A DNA stretch of 64,000 nt from Pratylenchus scribneri (lineage: Eukaryota > Nematoda > Chromadorea > Rhabditida > Pratylenchidae). Below the pieces are notes generated by a model, which was not told the origin of the DNA, did not search any database, and saw only the letters and a list, made by a program, of their open reading frames with translations. The stretch's first letter is position 1; every line of letters starts with the position of its first letter. This document shows, piece after piece, positions 1 to 13,018 of this stretch. The position numbers were made by a program, and so were the translations under genes. The DNA is taken from NCBI GenBank assembly GCA_030063045.1, contig JAQSEB010000164.1, positions 310,001 through 374,000 of the forward strand, given 5' to 3'.

Positions 1-270
1 ATAATCGCTAACTTTCTATCATTCTGTCATTAAGAAATCGTCTTAAACAGTTAAAAACGGCAAAAATTTCTATATAACAAAAAATCCTGTTTCCCCCTTT
101 ACTAACCAAGTGCCTAAATTTTACCTCAACTCAAATCAAGTCCATAGTAGTCTATAAGCATTTATATCTGACAGCCTGAAACTTATTATAAAATAGAGGG
201 ACAAAGTAATATTGAATATATTTTTATGACTCAGAGAGAATTTTGATTATTTGGGATGAGGATTGCTTAC

Positions 271-2765
271 CGGATTCCAGCTGGACGCATATCTTTCCTG
301 ATTTTAATCTCTGCAAAACCAAAATCACAAAATTCATGACAGCGTGCCGTCAACGAATGCATCTCCAATTTTATTCTGTGACTGGGCGGGGCGCGGATAT
401 GCCAATGGCATTCAGCATTTCCCCCTCTCCAAACTCCTACATGCCGTTTTCGACGTCGATGATTATTTTGTGCAGGAGGATACTTTTTAAAACTTCCAAC
501 TGTCTCCATAAACATCTTAGGATTTTCGGTAGCCTAGAAAACGCATAAGTATATGTATACTCATTCATATTGATAAATTGAAATATTTTTTGAAGCGTCC
601 TAAAATTATTATTTTGTTTCAATGATGTAATGAATTTTAAAAAAATGCATATAATATAGGTGTTAAACATTTAAAGTGAATTTAACATAGTCCCATTGTA
701 ATAATTATTTTGTATAATTTTCTTATTTTCGAATTTATGTTCTAATTAAAATTCCATTTTTATCATGCTTGTATAGAAACTTTCATCTGATCAAGTTTGG
801 CTATATGAAATTTTGGTTCATAACTGATTTAACTTTATTCCTTGGTTTATTTTTTGATGGCATAACATTTAAATATGAAGATGTTTCCCAATAGAATTGT
901 TTCTAAATTAAATAAAATGATGGTTGGACGATTTAAGTTAAAAATATATTGGCTAAAATGTCAAAGAATACTATTTTTGACCGTACGGGGACATGTCCTG
1001 AATAGACAAAGGGCAGTGCAAATGTGGTCATGTCCTGAATAGTGCAAATGTGGGCGTTTTCGATTTCTAATTAAACAGAAACCAGTTTTAGACCCCACAA
1101 AGCTTATACCATTTTGTAGATCTTATCGTGACGCATCGATTGGTATATAATTTGTTATGGTTTGGCCAAAATAAAAGAGTTTAAAACCAAAAACTTAAAA
1201 AATGGTTTAATACCATTTAATTTTGGACCAAATCACGACAATTTATATACCAATCGATGCGCCTCGATGAGATCTGCAAAATGGTATAAGGTTTATATTG
1301 TCTAAAACTGGTTTCTGTTTAATTAGAAATCGAAAACGCCCACATTTGCACTATTCAGGACATGACCACATTTGCACTATTCAGGAGTTGACATAGCACC
1401 TTTTTTTGACATTCATATTTGAAAGCAGATATTACTTATCTGTTATTATAATTTTGTATGTAAATATTCACATTTGCCGCTACATAATTTACCTCAAGTA
1501 TACTTCCACAAGTGCCGGCTGGCTCCATGCATGAATTCCCGCCAAAACCGGAAGGACAAAAAAATTTTGTGCAATCTTTTGGATTAGGGAATCCACCACC
1601 CAAATGGCATTCTGCTTTGAATTTTTCGCAAACATCTGAAAAATATTTTATTGTATTTTTGCAAAAAAACATTCGAATAGATTATGTATTATAAAAAAGA
1701 TTAATATAAAATATGCTAAATATTTTTAAAAATTTTTAAATTGTACCTTTACATCCATAGAAAATGTTCAGCAATAGAAGGTCACAGAATGTTGGATGCA
1801 TGCTTTGGCCCAGTGCCCGTTTGTATCTTTTATCCTTGGTATCCATCACTTTAATTAGATCCATACCCGCGCTATTAACATAATTTAATTTGATTAAAAT
1901 GTATTAAGATTTAATTATTTAATGAATCGTTAAAAGAATCCCATATCCATATGATCTAGAAATAAATTCGTAAAATCCGAACTTTATTCTTTTTTTCCAT
2001 ATTCTTTTATTTTATTTTTGGATCACAATTTATTTTCGCTATCTATTTTATTTTTTTTATTAGTTGCTTGGATTTTAAATAATATAAACTGGTTTGTAAG
2101 TAATATTGAAATTTGGATAAAATAGATTTAATTTTGACCAAATGTTACGAAAGTTGGTGCTCGGAATGATTTAGCCAAATTGGTTTAAATGGTTTAAAAT
2201 CCTGTAATTGATTAAATTAGTTGTTTTCGATAATGGTGAACATGATTTTGGTGTTTATTTATGTTTAGATCCGGTTTTGATTCTTAAATCAGTTGTGCGA
2301 GCGTGTAGATTTGGCCTCTTATACTTCTGGCTTCGTGAGATCCTATGCTCCGAGCCATGAACCCTTAACCCTAACGAAGCAACCTAATGCTTTATACCCT
2401 TGCCAGATTTGAAATGAAACCGTTTAAACCGAATTCGTGCCAACCGGTATTTTAGAAATTTCGGATTATTTTGAAAATAAAATTCTAAAATTTCCCAGCA
2501 AAAACCTGTTCAATTCCGGAAATATAGATTTCAAAATTATCCATAATATAAAAATTATGAAGACTTACAATCCACTATAGCTCATAATTGAAGCCGGATC
2601 ATATGGTACATCAAAGTTTCGACTACAATGCCGAATTTCAAATGATCTTTTCCAATCCTCGATAATATTACTTTCATATACAATCAAATATTCATCCCTG
2701 TCTTTCCTTTGGTGTGTATGTTCAAAGCCGAGAGCATGCCCTAATTCATGTGTGATTGTAGTCAT
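271..2765 (-). CDS. Astacin-family (M12A) metalloprotease with EGF and CUB domains, partial, inverted paralogue
   Basis: Four exons are visible on the minus strand: 2765-2569 (zinc site HELGHALGFEHTHQR and Met-turn SIMSY), 1871-1747 (end of the catalytic domain), 1635-1493 (EGF-like) and 533-271 (CUB start, preceded by the basic stretch RRRKR). Phases join without a frameshift, and the first and third exons have exactly the lengths (197 and 143 nt) of their counterparts in the plus-strand copy at 7.6-12.7 kb. The last CUB exon would lie beyond the left edge. No match to the plus copy's signal-peptide, propeptide or N-terminal catalytic exons was found between 2766 and about 4150, so the gene seems 5'-truncated. 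In the EGF exon the plus copy's Cys-x-Cys pair (CEKCVC) reads CTKFFC, leaving an odd cysteine. It is either a decaying copy or a gene with a rearranged 5' end. Family call sure; functionality doubtful. Confidence 0.8.
1004..1390. mobile_element. Inverted-repeat MITE, family 1
   Basis: Two arms of about 190 bp face each other: the segment with GGGCGTTTTCGATTTCTAAT near 1050 returns as its reverse complement near 1330, and the CCAATCGATGCG segments near 1130 and 1250 pair likewise. No coding capacity. It lies in an intron of the astacin copy. A second copy is at 57692-58083 and a worn one near 26690-27010. Exact ends and target duplication are unclear. Confidence 0.7.
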
Positions 2766-2920
2766 CTTAACAAAGATGATATATGACCATTTTAAAGGTC
2801 TAATTTTTATATTATTACATGATTTGATGAATATTGTTTACGATAAAGATATTTAAAAATTCAATAAATAGTGATTAAAATTTATTAAAAGCTTCGATAA
2901 ATTTATTTTAGAGTGAAAAT

Positions 2921-3418
2921 AGGGTTGCGCCCCCGTCCCCGCGGGGACGGGGGAGGATCCCCGCACTTTTTGGGCCTCATCCCCGTCCCCGCAAGTCCAT
3001 CCCCGCATATCCCCGTCCCCGCAAACTCAGCCCCCGCGGGGATTCATCCCCGCGGGGATGAACATGCACCCCATATTTTTGGATTTTTCAAGGAAAATGG
3101 AAAAAATTTTAAGCAAAATTTTTATAATTTTTGAATTTTTTTTATAATTTTTGATTTTTTGGCTAAAATTTTTTCACTACATGGCTAATATTCGCTAAAA
3201 TTTTTCGCTGCGCGGCCATTATTGAGCAGAAATTTTTCTTTAGAAAAATTTTTTTGAAAAATTAGACCTTTTATCAAAAATTCAGTCTATCCCCGTCCCC
3301 GCGGGGATCCCCGCGGGGATCCCCGTAAGGGTCATCCCCGTCCCCGTCCCCGCAAGTGCCATCCCCGCATATCCCCGTCCCCGCAAACTCGGCCCCCGCA
3401 GTGCGGGGGCGCAACCCT
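2921..3418. mobile_element. GC-rich foldback element
   Basis: A 498-bp island of CCCCGTCCCCGCGGGG-type sequence in AT-rich surroundings. It starts AGGGTTGCGCCCCC and ends with the reverse complement GGGGGCGCAACCCT. The flanks are similar (GAGTGAAAAT left, AAGTGAAATT right, 8 of 10 identical), which could be a worn 10-bp target duplication. A related, more degenerate element lies at 47170-47585. The short ORF across it is a by-product of GC-rich repeats. Confidence 0.65.
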
Positions 3419-3617
3419 AAGTGAAATTTAAATATTAATGAAATTAGAAAATTTGCTATAATTCATAATTTTGATTATTATAGAGATTTTTTTAATAGTT
3501 ATGTAAAAAATGATGTTAAACAATTAAAGAGTTATTAAGTTAATATTTTATCACGTATAAGATCATCTTCGATAAATCAAAACAATTTAACAAATGAAAT
3601 GATATTATATTTTATAG

Positions 3618-3846
3618 ATCCTCTTACGCAAGAAAATCTACAAAATTTAACTGAGTTAAAAAAATTGTTTATGGATTGATTCGTTTATGTTTTTGAAAAA
3701 AGATTAAATAATCGCATTTATCTTTATTGTGAAGAACTCTTCCGATCCAAACCCAAATGTCCAGCAAGAGCGATTATGAAAATGAACAAATTGAAATTAC
3801 TATGCAACACTTTCACAAGAATAGGGGCATTATAATGGCACGAGGT
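3618..3846 (+). pseudogene. Degenerate FLYWCH exon
   Basis: Starts after a good acceptor (TTTATAG) with DPLTQENLQ, matching the intact minus-strand exon 51431-51216 (DPLTQKNLQ). Here the frame meets a stop where the intact copy reads VDGF, and the end (CPARAIMK, then NEQIEITMQHFHK) is only recovered by changing frame. Two lesions therefore break the exon. It is probably the decayed 5' neighbour of the FLYWCH gene that follows. Confidence 0.65.
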
Positions 3847-4161
3847 AATTTTAATGAGTAAGAAAAAATTGCTCATTTCTTATTTCCTTTATATTTTAAT
3901 TATTTAATAAAAATATTTTTACATAATTTTTTAATGAAATAAATTTCAAAAAATTAAATCAAAATATTTTAATCCAAAAGAGCCTAATGTAGAATACAAA
4001 ATTTTAATTTCAATAAAAAGAAGTATATAATTTGAATACCAATAAAATATAAATTTCAGAAGAAAAACATTCGACATGAGCTAATGTTCATAATATTTGA
4101 ATAATTAAGAATAATAAATAAATAATTTTTAGCTTTTAAAATCGCATTTAATTTATAGATA

Positions 4162-5508
4162 ATGGAAAATTTGGAATATGCGAGACATGAATTCGGTGGT
4201 TATTATATGCTTAATGATGGATTTGTTTATGAAAGACAAGTAGAAAATGAATGGAAATGCATAGAGATAGAGAGAAATGAAGAATTGGCATGCTTGGGAA
4301 GGGCTGTCGTTAGCAACGACAATCGGATAATTTACACAAGCAAACATAATCATGGAAGGTACAAAATTGTAATTGTATATTGATAATTCATGCATGAAAT
4401 ATATACTATATTTTAGAAGCTTTTCAGCTGATAATTGCCTAAAATTTTATTGATAGTCCTAATCAATTTCGATGCTATCCGTCAAAAAAAAATAGTGCTG
4501 ATAATTTTATCGTTTTTCCTCCATTCATTTAGGAAAAATCTTTTCCCATAAATTATATTGGATTCTCCTGGTAAAAAAAAACTCGAATCTGAATTTATTA
4601 TATCATTTTTTGAATTCAAAACAAATATCAATTTTTCATGAAAGTGCCAATATCAAAGTGGGACAAAGCTCAAAAATTTTCATATTATACTTGACGAAAT
4701 GAATCAGATTTTATTTTTATAGATAATATTATACATCATGGTTAAGTTAATGGTCGAAATAAACTTAGATTTAGATTATTATTTTCATTTTTTAAATTCA
4801 TTATTTTAATTTTATAATAGTTCAATTTTTTTAAAAATTCATTTACTTTCCTTTTAAATTATTAAAATTTTTAAAAGATAATTGTGTTTTTAGAGACAAA
4901 AAAAGAGTAATCATTATGAATTTTAATAAAATTATTCCTTTCTATATTTTTTGAAGTCAAATGAGCGGCTTTATTCCTGTGGAGGAATATGTGCTGCCAA
5001 ATGGATGGGATCCACTTTCAACCGAAAATATATTACAAGCAGAGCGGGGCAAACCAATTACACATGATGGTTTCACATATTATCTTGATGGGAAAGTCAC
5101 ATCTGATGAAAATCGGATTTACCGATGCAAAAACCATCAAAATACGTAAAATAAAAATTTTCATCATTTCTTTCTGAAATTTTAATATATTAATGATTAA
5201 TCGGAGATAGATTAAATTTTATAAATTAACTAAAAACGATATAAATAAGCGTTGCTACAAAATAAGACTTTATGTTAATTTTAAGATAATAAATTACCTA
5301 AGCGAAATAATAGGTTTTTTTTAATTTTATTCATTTTTTTTTTTACTAATTTCCCAGTTTTCTTATCACTATTAATAAGAAAAGAATATTAAATAATTTA
5401 AAATTTTCATTTTGAATCAGGAAAAAGAGAAAGATCTGTCATGGCCGGGCCTATATCAGATATGGTTTGATTGATGTTTGGGCTCAACATAATCATGAAA
5501 GAAATTGA
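4162..5508 (+). CDS. FLYWCH-domain protein, two modules, 5'-truncated
   Basis: Exons 4162-4358, 4957-5145 and 5421-5508 join in frame (474 nt, 157 residues plus stop). Module 1 reads GGYYMLNDGFVYER ... WKC ... HNHGR; module 2 spans the last two exons, HDGFTYYLDGK ... YRCKNH ... CHGRAYI ... AQHNHER. Both show the FLYWCH pattern of an aromatic/Gly start, a Cys pair and a final His-x-His, a zinc-binding fold known from nematode FLH proteins and from MULE transposases. Start: the exon's splice form begins at 4159 and the first ATG is 4162. The paralogous exons at 15663-15468 and 51011-50816 are 196 nt and enter in phase 1, while this one is 200 nt and readable only in phase 0. It may therefore have been cut off from an upstream Ulp1/SIR gene. 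No signal peptide is visible. Confidence 0.7.
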
Positions 5509-7613
5509 TTTTATGAAGAACCAAATATGAATTTAAAATTTTCCTATCGATATATTATTTTGAATCTATATAAATGATGAAAAATAACGAAATTAGAATT
5601 TATATTATAAAAGAAAGGTCCATGGTGGATATCCATCCGCTTTTATGATGAAAATATTTTCCACATTTTTTAGAATAGAATTAAATGAATTCTCTTTTTC
5701 GTAATGTTGCAAATATAATCTCAAATTGCAAATTAAATTGTAAAAATAAAATAATAAATTCAAAAAATAAAATACTGCAAATCCACAAGATTTTCCATTT
5801 GCAATTTTGTCAAAGACCTCTTTTTTCCTTTTCATTTTCTTGTACTAAGAGATCTTTGTTGGTGGTAATAATCATCTAAAACAATGTCTTTTCTTTATTT
5901 TTTGGAAAAATAATTTCAAAAACAAGTCCCGTGTAATAATCTAACCTACGAACTATAATCAAAATGATTTAATCTCTAAAATCACTACTGGCTGTCACAT
6001 TTTTCTCATTAACAAAAACTCTGATCAATCCAAAACCTGCCTCTGTTCATCGTTGCGTGTACCGTGTATTTGCGCCTTCTGGGCTTTTACCAACTATGCG
6101 AAAAACTTAATAGAGGATAGAAACCAACTTTCTTTTCTCACTTTTCCCACGTTCATTTCATACCAAAATCGGCAGTTTATAAACTGGATGCTTGAATTTT
6201 TAAAATCAATAAATTTTAAAATTTTATGACATTTATTATTTCAAAATTAAATTATAAAACCAAATTCAAATAACATTTTGCTTTTTTTGTGAAGAATTTT
6301 CATTCAAAATATGTAATAACTTTTCGGAGAGCAATCAATAATATTTTTTGTTTAAAATCATAAAGTAAATTTATGTTTTCTGAAATTATTATTGTAGTAA
6401 AAGTTAATAAAAGTATAGAGTGAATGAAAATATTTTTTTATTTTTTTGAAAATTACTCGATTTTTAAAAAAAAATTTTTTTTTAAATATTGTCAATTAAA
6501 TGAAATTATTTTAAATAATTTTTACCATCCTCAGTAAAAACTATTATTTTATAAAAAATAAAAAGGCAGTATTTATTACATTTTCAAGCATTTACATCCT
6601 TCTTTATATTGACATTTTTGCCTATAATCCTATTTTATAATCTTTTTTGCTATATTTTTAAGTAATTACCTCCCTTTTTATAGTTTTGTAGTTAAATAGC
6701 CTTAATTTGCTATTTTTTAAATTATAAAATTGAGATTTTTGAATTTTATAGTTTTATACATATAAATTTAGCACAGAGCGAAAGCTTATTTACAATGGCT
6801 GAATAAATGGCAGAAGGAAAAGCGATCTTTTAAAATTGTTTTATTTCGTTAGTGTCCTGCAAAATTATTTGGAAATTTCAATCGAAATCCAAAAAAAATA
6901 AAACATCGCATAAGAGAGAATTTTAAAAATTAATTCTATCCAAATTTGCAAAAAATTATTTAATTTTATCTAAAAATTATAGATTTACAAAAATTTTATT
7001 AATAGTTATTTTACTATGATTATAATTTAATGGTTTAGATAATAAATAAAAGAAATCAATTTACTAAAAAAAAGTTTTATAAAACTATAAACCTATATAA
7101 ATAAAAATCGTGCTAGCATTCTTATTTATTTGATCATTTAAATTGATTAAATAAAACTATAAAAATTTTATATAAAACTATATTAATAAAATTTGTGTGA
7201 GACTTTTTTATTTATTTTTTCATTTTTACTAATTTAATAAAACTAAAATATTTTATATTATAAAATATGGCGAAATCGTTAGTCATTTTCATTTAATTCA
7301 AAAAATTTATTCAGAAATAAAAAAATTAAATAAATTGAGCAAAATAATTTTTTATTGTTTTGTCGATTTTAGTTAAATTTTATTCTTCAAAATCAAATAA
7401 ATAAAATATATCCTGTCATGTCAATTGACAGCCGAAATACATTCCAACTCCTCTCCCATATTTAAATTCTAAAAAGAACAACCGCAAAATAAAATTTTAT
7501 TAAAAATAATTAAATAAGTATTATTTTTTAAATATTATTTAAATAACAATTAATAATCATTTAAGGACAAAAATCATTATTAAGGACAAAATAAAAAAAA
7601 ACACAAAATAAAT
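5509..7613. other. AT-rich intergenic stretch
   Basis: Mostly A/T runs with many stops in all frames; the short ORFs near 5.6-5.9 kb show no family motif. I see no gene or clear repeat. Confidence 0.5.
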
Positions 7614-10600
7614 ATGATATTTATAAATAAAAATATGCTAATAATATATTCCATATTCTTATATTTTCTGTTCTCCATTACTAAATCGACGACATCTTCA
7701 ATTATTGAAAGTAAAAATATAAATATAAATTCCTTTAATGAAGATATGTTTTCTTTTTAAAGACACAAAATTGCGTCATATTCGACAAAAGCGACAAGCA
7801 ATTGGTTCAAATTCTATACGATGGCCGCGAACCATTGACTATGAAATTTATTTTCGTAAGATTTTCATAAAAAATATAATTAAATTCAGCTTATTAAATA
7901 GGAAAAAATACTGTTTTTCAACATATCCTCATAAAAAAAAGATAACTATACAATTTCTGGTCAATGGAAATGGAAATCATAATTGGTTTCAACATAAATA
8001 AGTTCGAAAGCAAAGACATTAATATTTCAAAACTATTTCATATATAAAAGATTTTTGCGATTTTTTTTATTAATTCATCTATGCTTTTTTAAAGAAATAA
8101 AAATATAAATTTTAATAATTTTACTATTAAAAAATTACCAATAGCTGGACGCGAAAATGACATTCTGACCGCAATGAAACCGTGGGAGGATTATAGTTGC
8201 TTGAGTTTTCATGAAGATGCAAGCGCCAATCCGCGGATACGTTTTTCAGAGGGCCCAAGCGAATCATTAATGGGCATGAAGCCGGGAGAAGATGGCTACC
8301 ATGAAGTAACATTCAAGGAAGATTCGGCGGTAATTAATAATATTATTTTAAAGAGCCAAAAAACACCTGTGATTAAATTGGTTGCTAGAATAGGGAAAAG
8401 TATACTATAAAATTTTAGTTTGTTAATTAATAAAAAAACGCAAGGAATATTTTAATGATATATTATATTTTGATTTTAATGGCATAAAAATATTATAGTA
8501 ACAGACAATCCATTTTTGATGTATGACCATAACTCAGCTCGTGGATTCCTATAGTATTAATTTATCCAATTGGTCTGGACGATTAATTTGGAGAATATTA
8601 ATTTTAGAATAATTTGGTAAAATTTAGATTAAACCAGTTTAATATTTGCCCTATCTTTGGTTCAAACATATAAATCGATTTGAAATCGAACCATATGAAA
8701 ATTAATATTGGCTGAAATAAAAATTGAATTCGATGGAAGTATAAAGTTGGATTTTTTAAGATATTATTACTTTTCCGCTAGATTTTTATTATTGAAAATA
8801 TTTTTAAGATTTATACAATCATGCACGAATTAGGGCATGCTCTAGGCTTCGATCATACTCACCAAAGGAAGGACCGGGATGAATATTTGGATGTGGATGA
8901 AAGTAAAATTAGTGAGAAATGGAAAAAAGCTTATGAAGTAGAGCCAGAGAGTCGACACTATGATGTACCTTTCGATCCGGCTTCAATTATGAGCTATTCA
9001 GGATAGTAAGTCATAAATAATCATAATTAAATACTAAAATAAAAATGTATAAAAATTATCAACAGAAATAATTTAAAAATTTTTTTATGACAAATATTAT
9101 ATTTGAACAAAATTTAAATAATAAATTTGATTAATTATTAATTTTACTAAAGCAGAGATGATCTTCCTCTATTTAAATTTTGATTACTATTTTAATAGAA
9201 ATTATAAAAATCCGAAATTGTTGAAATATATCGAAAGGGGGATAAAATGTATTAATGATTATAAGATCCTTAAATAACTTGAATTGCCATAATATTATCT
9301 TTTGATATACATTTTTCAAATCTTATTCGTATTAATTAATATTTTTAGTGATGATGGAATTCAAGTGATGGTTACCAAGGATCATAGATACAAACGAGCA
9401 CTGGGCCAACGTATGCATCCATCATTTTGTGACATTCTAATGCTAAATACATATTATGATTGTGAAGGTACTATTAAAAATTTTAATTTAAAGCATTCTT
9501 AAGAAAAAATTTAATTTATTTTAAATTTATTTTTTACATGCGATTCTACAAAAATATAATAAAATATTAACAGATATTTGCGAAGAATTCGAAACAGAAT
9601 GCCAATTGGGCGGTGGATTCCCAAATCCAAAGGATTGCGAAAAATGTGTTTGTCCCTCTGGTTTTGGTGGGGATTCTTGCAAAGAGCCAGCCGGCACTTG
9701 TGGAAGTATACTTGAGGTAAATTATTTGCGACAAATGTGAACATCAAAAAAATTGGTTCATATATTATGGAACATAATTGTTTTTAACTCACTCAGATTC
9801 TATAAGTAACATAGAAATTTTTAGCTGAAGTATAGATGACGCTCCGCATAATTTTCGCGTTAAATCGGTTTCATCAATCTCTTATGGTCTATAATGAACG
9901 AATTGGACATCGGGAAGTTGCGGAAATGTGGTTTTTAAGATTAGACATGAAGAAAATTGTAAAAGTGAAAGGACACCTATGCGTCTAAAATCTAAAAATT
10001 TTTGAAATTTTTTTCATGGCCATATTATGGCTCAATCGGCTCGATGAGCAGAGTACGAATTTGGTATCCCTTTCGCATAAAACTCAAAAATAAAATATGG
10101 TGACTATTTTTATCTCGCTGAAATATGTGTTTCGCTGGAATGTGTTGGAACTGCGGAGGAATGTAAGAGTGGACTCTGGAGCGCACGTAGCCGAAGCGCG
10201 GGAACTGGATGAGCGAGATAAGCGCTTGTCTGGTCGCGCGGAGGCGGAGCACACGGAAGTGTCCACTCTGAAAGAGATAATATTAATTTGGCGAAAAAAA
10301 TACTGAATTTGGCGAAAACTTTTCGTGTCGAAAAATATTATATTTTTGAGGCCAGATAACTTGGCCCTAACTAGGGGTTTAGGGCTAGGGTTAGGTTCAG
10401 GGCAGGCATGGGATTAGGGGCTAAGGGCTAGGGGTTAGGGAATCTTAAAGAAGTCTGATTTGGCTAAGTTATGTGGCCTCAAAAATATAATATTTTTCGA
10501 CACGAAAAGTTTTCGCCAAATTCAGTGTTTTTTTCGTCAAATTAAATGACCTCCATTCTGAAATGCCCAACAGAGCAGTTCCAATCTGTATTTCCTTTGC

Positions 10601-12659
10601 GCAACTTTATTTTTTATTTTCCATTTTTGTGCGTTAAAACTGTATTTTCGCACCTTGTGGATGCTCATTTCGTGCATCAAAAGCCATAAGAGACCGATTG
10701 AAAATGTTTTTATGAAAATTCTGCGGGGCGTCATCTATTAAAAAAATCGGGCATGACAAAATGATACTTAATTAGAAAGAGCATCAATTCGAAAAAATGC
10801 AAAATAATTATTACACTAAAATTAAGAAAATTTCGCCTTATATACTTAATGCATATATTTTACTAACCATTTTGAAAATTGGATACATCATCCAATCAGA
10901 AAAATTATTTTCGGATTCTTTAAAAAACATTTCAATAATTTTCCAATCTACAATATTCATAAAAATTAATAATAATTTGCATTTTAGGCTACAGAAAATC
11001 CTAAGAGATTTGCGGAATCAGTTGGAAGTCATTATCAACCATCTGAATATGAGTTTTATCCATCACATTTCTATCATGCTACTACATATCCTCAGCCATT
11101 TGTACAATCATTTGGAAATGAAGATCCTCCGCAATTCACTCAGGCTTCCACAAATTCTAATATTTTTACAAAATTATTTGGAAGTGATGATCCTCCGCAA
11201 TTTTATCAGAGTTTTCGTCGGCGTCGAAAACGACACTCTTTGAGATATGGAGGTGGAATTGTTGAATGCCATTGGCATATCCGTGCTCTACCCGGACACA
11301 GCATAAAATTAACGTTGATCTCATTGACGGCACGTTGTGATCGAAGTTGTGATTATGGTTTTGCTGAGTTGAAAATCAGAAAAGATATGCGTCCAACTGG
11401 CATTCGGTGAGATTTCCTCATCAGTCTCAATTCTCATTTTTAAGAGTTTATTTTAAAGTAGAATAAAAATATTTTATAATTGCACTATTTTGCTATTTTG
11501 ATCCATATTGGGCGATTCTAAATAGTGTAAATGCTAATATATGTTTAATTTCTTCATTTAAATTTAAAAAATTTGATTAGATAATAATTAAGAAGTAAAA
11601 TTTTTAAAAATAAATAAAGACAAAAAATATTTGATTTATATGTCTTAGTAATATATAAAAAATGCCAAAAAAAATTTAAAAAATTAATAAATGATTTGAA
11701 TGTATATGAAATTCTAAGCATTTGAGAAGAAAAAAATAAAATATTAGAAAAACAAAAATATGAAATATTTAGAAAAGCAAAAATATAAATTGCTTAAAAA
11801 TGAAAACACAATTTGTAAACAAAAAGACAAACTATTTAATGAACAAAAATACATAATATTTCAGTGAAAACAACACGAAATGTTTGGAAAAACAGAAACA
11901 CATAAATTAAATAAAACATAAATATATTAATTGGAAGAGTAATTTGTAATCCAATTTTTAATTTAAAATTATTACAATATGTAAAAAAATTAGCATTGTT
12001 ATTATTTAGACTACCCACATTTGCATCCTTTTAAGGATTGTCCTAGCATCATTTTAATCATTTCTTTTTTTAAGAATTTGCTGCCAGGAAGATTTGGATA
12101 TGATTTTAGAAAGTGAAACTAATCTGGTTGTTATCAGCATTTATGGTGATGTTCAGTTGGAATTTAAATATCATTCATATAGTTAATAAAAATTACATTT
12201 AAAATAAATAATATAATTATTTAAGAAAACGAAAATTCTTCGTCTATAATATTTTCCGGCGAAGAATCAAAATCGATTCGATCACTAAAGGGAAAGTCAA
12301 TTCGAACATCGCAGAGAGATTCGAAATCGATCCGATCACTATTGGGAAATTCAACTCGATCACTGTGGGGATCAAAATCGATCCGATCACTAATTGGAAA
12401 GTCAATACAAACATCACAAAAAGAATCGAAGTCAATTCGAATATTACATGGTGAATCAATTGGAACACCTGGAAAATCAGAGTCAATTAGACCACAGAGA
12501 AAATCGGAGTGGATTCCAACAATTCATAAAGAATCAATTAGGCCAAAGGGAATATCAAAATCAATTCGATTAATGCAGGGAGAATCAAAGTCAAATCGAT
12601 GTTTATATGAAGAATCAATTCGATCACAACATGGAGTAAAAAAATCAATTCGAAATTGA
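7614..12659 (+). CDS. Secreted astacin metalloprotease (EGF, CUB) with probable SIR-repeat tail
   Basis: Nine exons keep frame from ATG to stop (597 residues): 7614-7710, 7763-7855, 8145-8329, 8809-9005, 9349-9467, 9574-9716, 10988-11406, 12075-12181, 12226-12659. Order: signal peptide (MIFINKNMLIIYSIFLYFLF), propeptide ending in a furin-like site RQKR, astacin catalytic domain (HELGHALGFDHTHQRKDRDEY, Met-turn SIMSY), EGF (CVCPSGFGG), a linker with RRRRKR, CUB, then a Ser-Ile-Arg tail. Oddities: Thr replaces the usual Glu after the third zinc His; the family's inner Cys pair (GC...GC) is missing while SCLSF and YYDCE, the outer pair, remain. Without the last intron the protein would stop at 12186 (454 residues) after a normal CUB end. 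A 44-bp intron with an A|GTTAAT donor and TTAAG acceptor brings in the SIR exon in frame. Protease call sure; tail moderately likely. A 901-bp MITE sits in the intron before the CUB exon. Confidence 0.82.
9835..10735. mobile_element. TA-flanked long-inverted-repeat MITE
   Basis: Starts GATGACGCTCCGCA and ends with the matching TGCGGGGCGTCATC, each side flanked by TA, as for Tc1/mariner-type insertions. Arms pair imperfectly over about 200 bp. A second, tighter inverted repeat (about 10291-10352 with 10478-10540, core CGACACGAAAAGTTTTCGCC) encloses a degenerate TTAGGG-like stretch. It is inserted in the astacin intron. ORFs inside are not coding. Confidence 0.75.
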
Positions 12660-13018
12660 AGAATAAAAGTCGAAATCACAATCTTAAAAAGAAGATCAAG
12701 CAAAATAAACGGCATTAATCAATAGATATTCCTAAAATCATCATTGTATTAATCCTCTCTTTATAATTGTGTAAATTAGACAACAAAATTAAATTCAATT
12801 AAATAATTTCTCCCCGTTAAAATTCAAAAATTTTCCCACGCAAAATTTGCAAGCGATCCTTTTAAAATACTTTTAAATGGCTTTAATAAATAGGTTAAAT
12901 TAATTTATTTTTCGGACTTTCTCCATTTTTAAAAAAATATCATCGAAAATCGAGTTATCAATGTCAATCCTTCACTTACTGATTTTTCAATCAAATTCGG
13001 TTTTTTAACGGCTAACCA

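Noticed and set aside
2913..3134. ORF with Pro/Gly-rich sequence
   Set aside because: It follows the GC-rich foldback and changes with its repeat phase.
1436..5879. Other short ORFs antisense to the astacin and FLYWCH exons
   Set aside because: They are shadows of the genes on the opposite strand and lack motifs of their own.
10025..10306. Overlapping ORFs of 60-75 codons on both strands
   Set aside because: They lie inside the 901-bp MITE and have no conserved motif.
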